5,984 bases of DNA from Spirochaetaceae bacterium UBA6243 (lineage in GTDB: Bacteria; Spirochaetota; Spirochaetia; Treponematales; Rectinemataceae), in NCBI GenBank assembly GCA_002441395.1, contig DJVZ01000036.1, positions 9,872 to 15,855 on the forward strand, written 5' to 3'. Positions 5,120 through 5,984 of the stretch are shown here, in pieces; the first letter of the stretch is position 1, and every line of letters starts with the position of its first letter. Position numbers and translations under genes: made by a program. The notes beneath the pieces are model-generated. The model was not told where the DNA came from and made no database searches. It saw only the letters and a program-made list of their open reading frames with translations.

Positions 5120-5356
5120 TCAATTCTCCACATCAGCCGCCGCGCTTCGGAACGTCACTGGATCGGGAACGACTTGGATTCCCGTAATCCGGCGATACTG
5201 TCTGGTCCAGAAGCCGGCAACGCTCTGCGCAATGACCTTCAGGTCTCTTTCTTCGCTTTTACTGGTTCGATCATCGCGCGCGGGTGCGTCTCTCTCTGTA
5301 CTTTTATTTACTTTGTGGCCAATCCTCGGTACTAACTTTTTTATTTTATCTGTTGC
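5120..5356 (-). pseudogene. Probable gene remnant, C-terminal 78 codons without a start
   Basis: On the minus strand a frame runs from just after a TAA to a TGA at 5122-5120 and has no ATG, GTG or TTG suitable as a start. Its last 40 residues look protein-like, with VIAQSVAGFWTRQYRRITGI (41-60) followed by QVVPDPVTF (61-69). The matching DNA (about 5120-5290) is GC-rich between AT-rich flanks, as expected of a fragment with a different history. The family is not recognised. It could also be a chance open frame. Confidence 0.3.
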
Positions 5357-5359
5357 TTA

Positions 5360-5387
5360 TTCAATTTTTCTATGTAGAACATACAAT
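5360..5387 (+). promoter_or_regulatory. Candidate promoter of the MASE3 gene
   Basis: TACAAT (5382-5387, a 5/6 match) has TTCAAT (5360-5365) 16 bases upstream. The start near 5394 would give a leader of about 50 bases that includes the ribosome binding site. The AT-rich context makes chance matches likely. Confidence 0.35.
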
Positions 5388-5444
5388 ATGTTGGCCTGCT
5401 TATTGTTTCAGACCATCTGCTCCCGAAAGTGGGGGAGTTAATAT

Positions 5445-5984
5445 ATGTCAAATCTCATTTCCTTCCGTCATACTTTTACTCATCTCCGTGAGCACGCCAG
5501 GCCCATACTCGTTCTGCTGATTCTGCTGGCGGCCATCCTTCTGACGCGCCTGCCTTCCTATCTGTTGTTCCACATCCTGGCGGAGTTGACCAGCATCGTA
5601 ATCGGAGTTTGTGTGTTTACCATTGCCTGGAATTCAACCAGCCTTCTCGAAAGCGGTTTTCTGCTCGTTCTTGGAATCGGGTCTCTGTATGTTTCTGGAA
5701 TAGACGTACTTCACGCATTAGCATTCAAAGGAATGGGCATTTTTCCAGGTGAAGAGGCTAACTTACCCACTCAACTATGGCTGGTTGCCCGGTACTTGCA
5801 GGCGCTTGCCTTCTTGACCGCATCCCTGTTCCTACATCACCGCATCCGGCGCGAGTTACCCTTTATCGTCTTCGGTGTGCTCACAGCCGCTATGTTGGCT
5901 TCTATTTTTGTGTGGAATATCTTTCCCAGCGCCTACATCGAAGGTGAAGGATTGACTCCATTCAAGGTCGGCAGCGAATATGCC
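5445..5984 (+). CDS. MASE3-domain membrane sensor protein (N-terminal 180 residues, partial)
   Basis: It is an inner-membrane sensor whose output domain lies beyond the window. The frame is open from ATG 5445 to the right edge. GGGGGAG (5431-5437) stands 7 bases before the ATG, a clear ribosome binding site. The 180 visible residues match the MASE3 domain: a cytoplasmic start, hydrophobic helices at about 20-34, 40-62, 68-88, 112-130 and 138-157, a motif DVLHALAFKGMGIFPG (87-102), then NLPTQLWLVARYLQAL (106-121) and the late YIEGEGLTPFKVGSEY (164-179). MASE3 is usually followed by PAS domains and a GGDEF, EAL or histidine kinase module, so a role in c-di-GMP or two-component signalling is likely but unseen. 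The nearby GGDEF gene hints at c-di-GMP. The ligand is unknown. Confidence 0.8.
   Translation, partial: MSNLISFRHTFTHLREHARPILVLLILLAAILLTRLPSYLLFHILAELTSIVIGVCVFTIAWNSTSLLESGFLLVLGIGSLYVSGIDVLHALAFKGMGIFPGEEANLPTQLWLVARYLQALAFLTASLFLHHRIRRELPFIVFGVLTAAMLASIFVWNIFPSAYIEGEGLTPFKVGSEYA

Larger units (their letters stand above)
4979..5444. other. 466-base stretch without an intact gene
   Basis: It holds the diguanylate cyclase promoter at its left end, the start-less minus-strand remnant at 5120-5356, and an AT-rich segment (about 5305-5400) with a candidate plus-strand promoter. Plus-strand open frames across it have no ribosome binding site or family-like sequence and are not called. No transposase, inverted terminal repeat or CRISPR repeat was seen. 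Confidence 0.5.

Noticed and set aside
5064..5520. Plus-strand open frames before the MASE3 gene
   Set aside because: They lack ribosome binding sites, consist of Ser/Leu/Phe-rich residues from AT-rich DNA, and overlap the well-supported MASE3 start.

Overview
The window is bacterial chromosomal DNA with one truncated gene at each edge. It holds four protein-coding regions of confident family (a purL 5' part, an ion-transporter-superfamily permease, ilvE, and a GGDEF gene), a fifth gene opening with a MASE3 sensor domain, one tRNA gene, and a metal-sensing riboswitch. Coding DNA at the left is GC-rich: one 60-base line of ilvE (3421-3480) counts 35 G+C. The GGDEF gene is strongly AT-rich: the line 4321-4380 counts 14 G+C. 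Lineage cannot be fixed from this sequence. A PurL with fused PurS-like domains, a tRNA without an encoded CCA end, and many c-di-GMP-type sensors would fit a free-living spirochaete or a similar non-proteobacterial group, but this is only a weak guess.

Left part (1-2405, minus strand). A promoter near 2376-2405 starts a leader that folds as a yybP-ykoY (Mn2+-sensing) riboswitch at 2239-2371. An intrinsic terminator at 2211-2245 follows, and its 5' arm reuses the 3' strand of riboswitch helix P1. The terminator lies directly before a 425-residue permease of the ArsB/NhaD/P-protein (CitMHS) type, which most likely begins at a TTG codon at 2167 behind a strong GGAGG. The arrangement predicts an ON switch: Mn2+ holds P1 closed, the terminator cannot form, and the permease is made. 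The permease is therefore a candidate Mn2+ (or other divalent metal) efflux protein. Forty-eight bases after it, on the same strand, purL starts. It encodes a large PurL with two PurS-like domains at the N-terminus and runs off the left edge. A terminator-shaped hairpin with a U-tract lies inside its coding sequence at 646-686.

Middle (2466-3884, plus strand). ilvE, a class IV PLP branched-chain aminotransferase, is transcribed divergently from the riboswitch gene, with its own promoter and a good ribosome binding site. It is followed by a 207-base spacer and a tRNA-Ala(CGC) gene with its own promoter.

Right part (3885-5984). A minus-strand, AT-rich membrane diguanylate cyclase (PilJ-like periplasmic region, GGEEF active site, intact I-site) converges on the tRNA gene. 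A 466-base non-genic stretch follows, with promoters and a probable start-less gene remnant. The last gene, on the plus strand, begins with a MASE3 membrane sensor domain and is cut by the window edge before its output domain. The most interesting item is the Mn2+ riboswitch controlling a permease outside the riboswitch's best-known target families.
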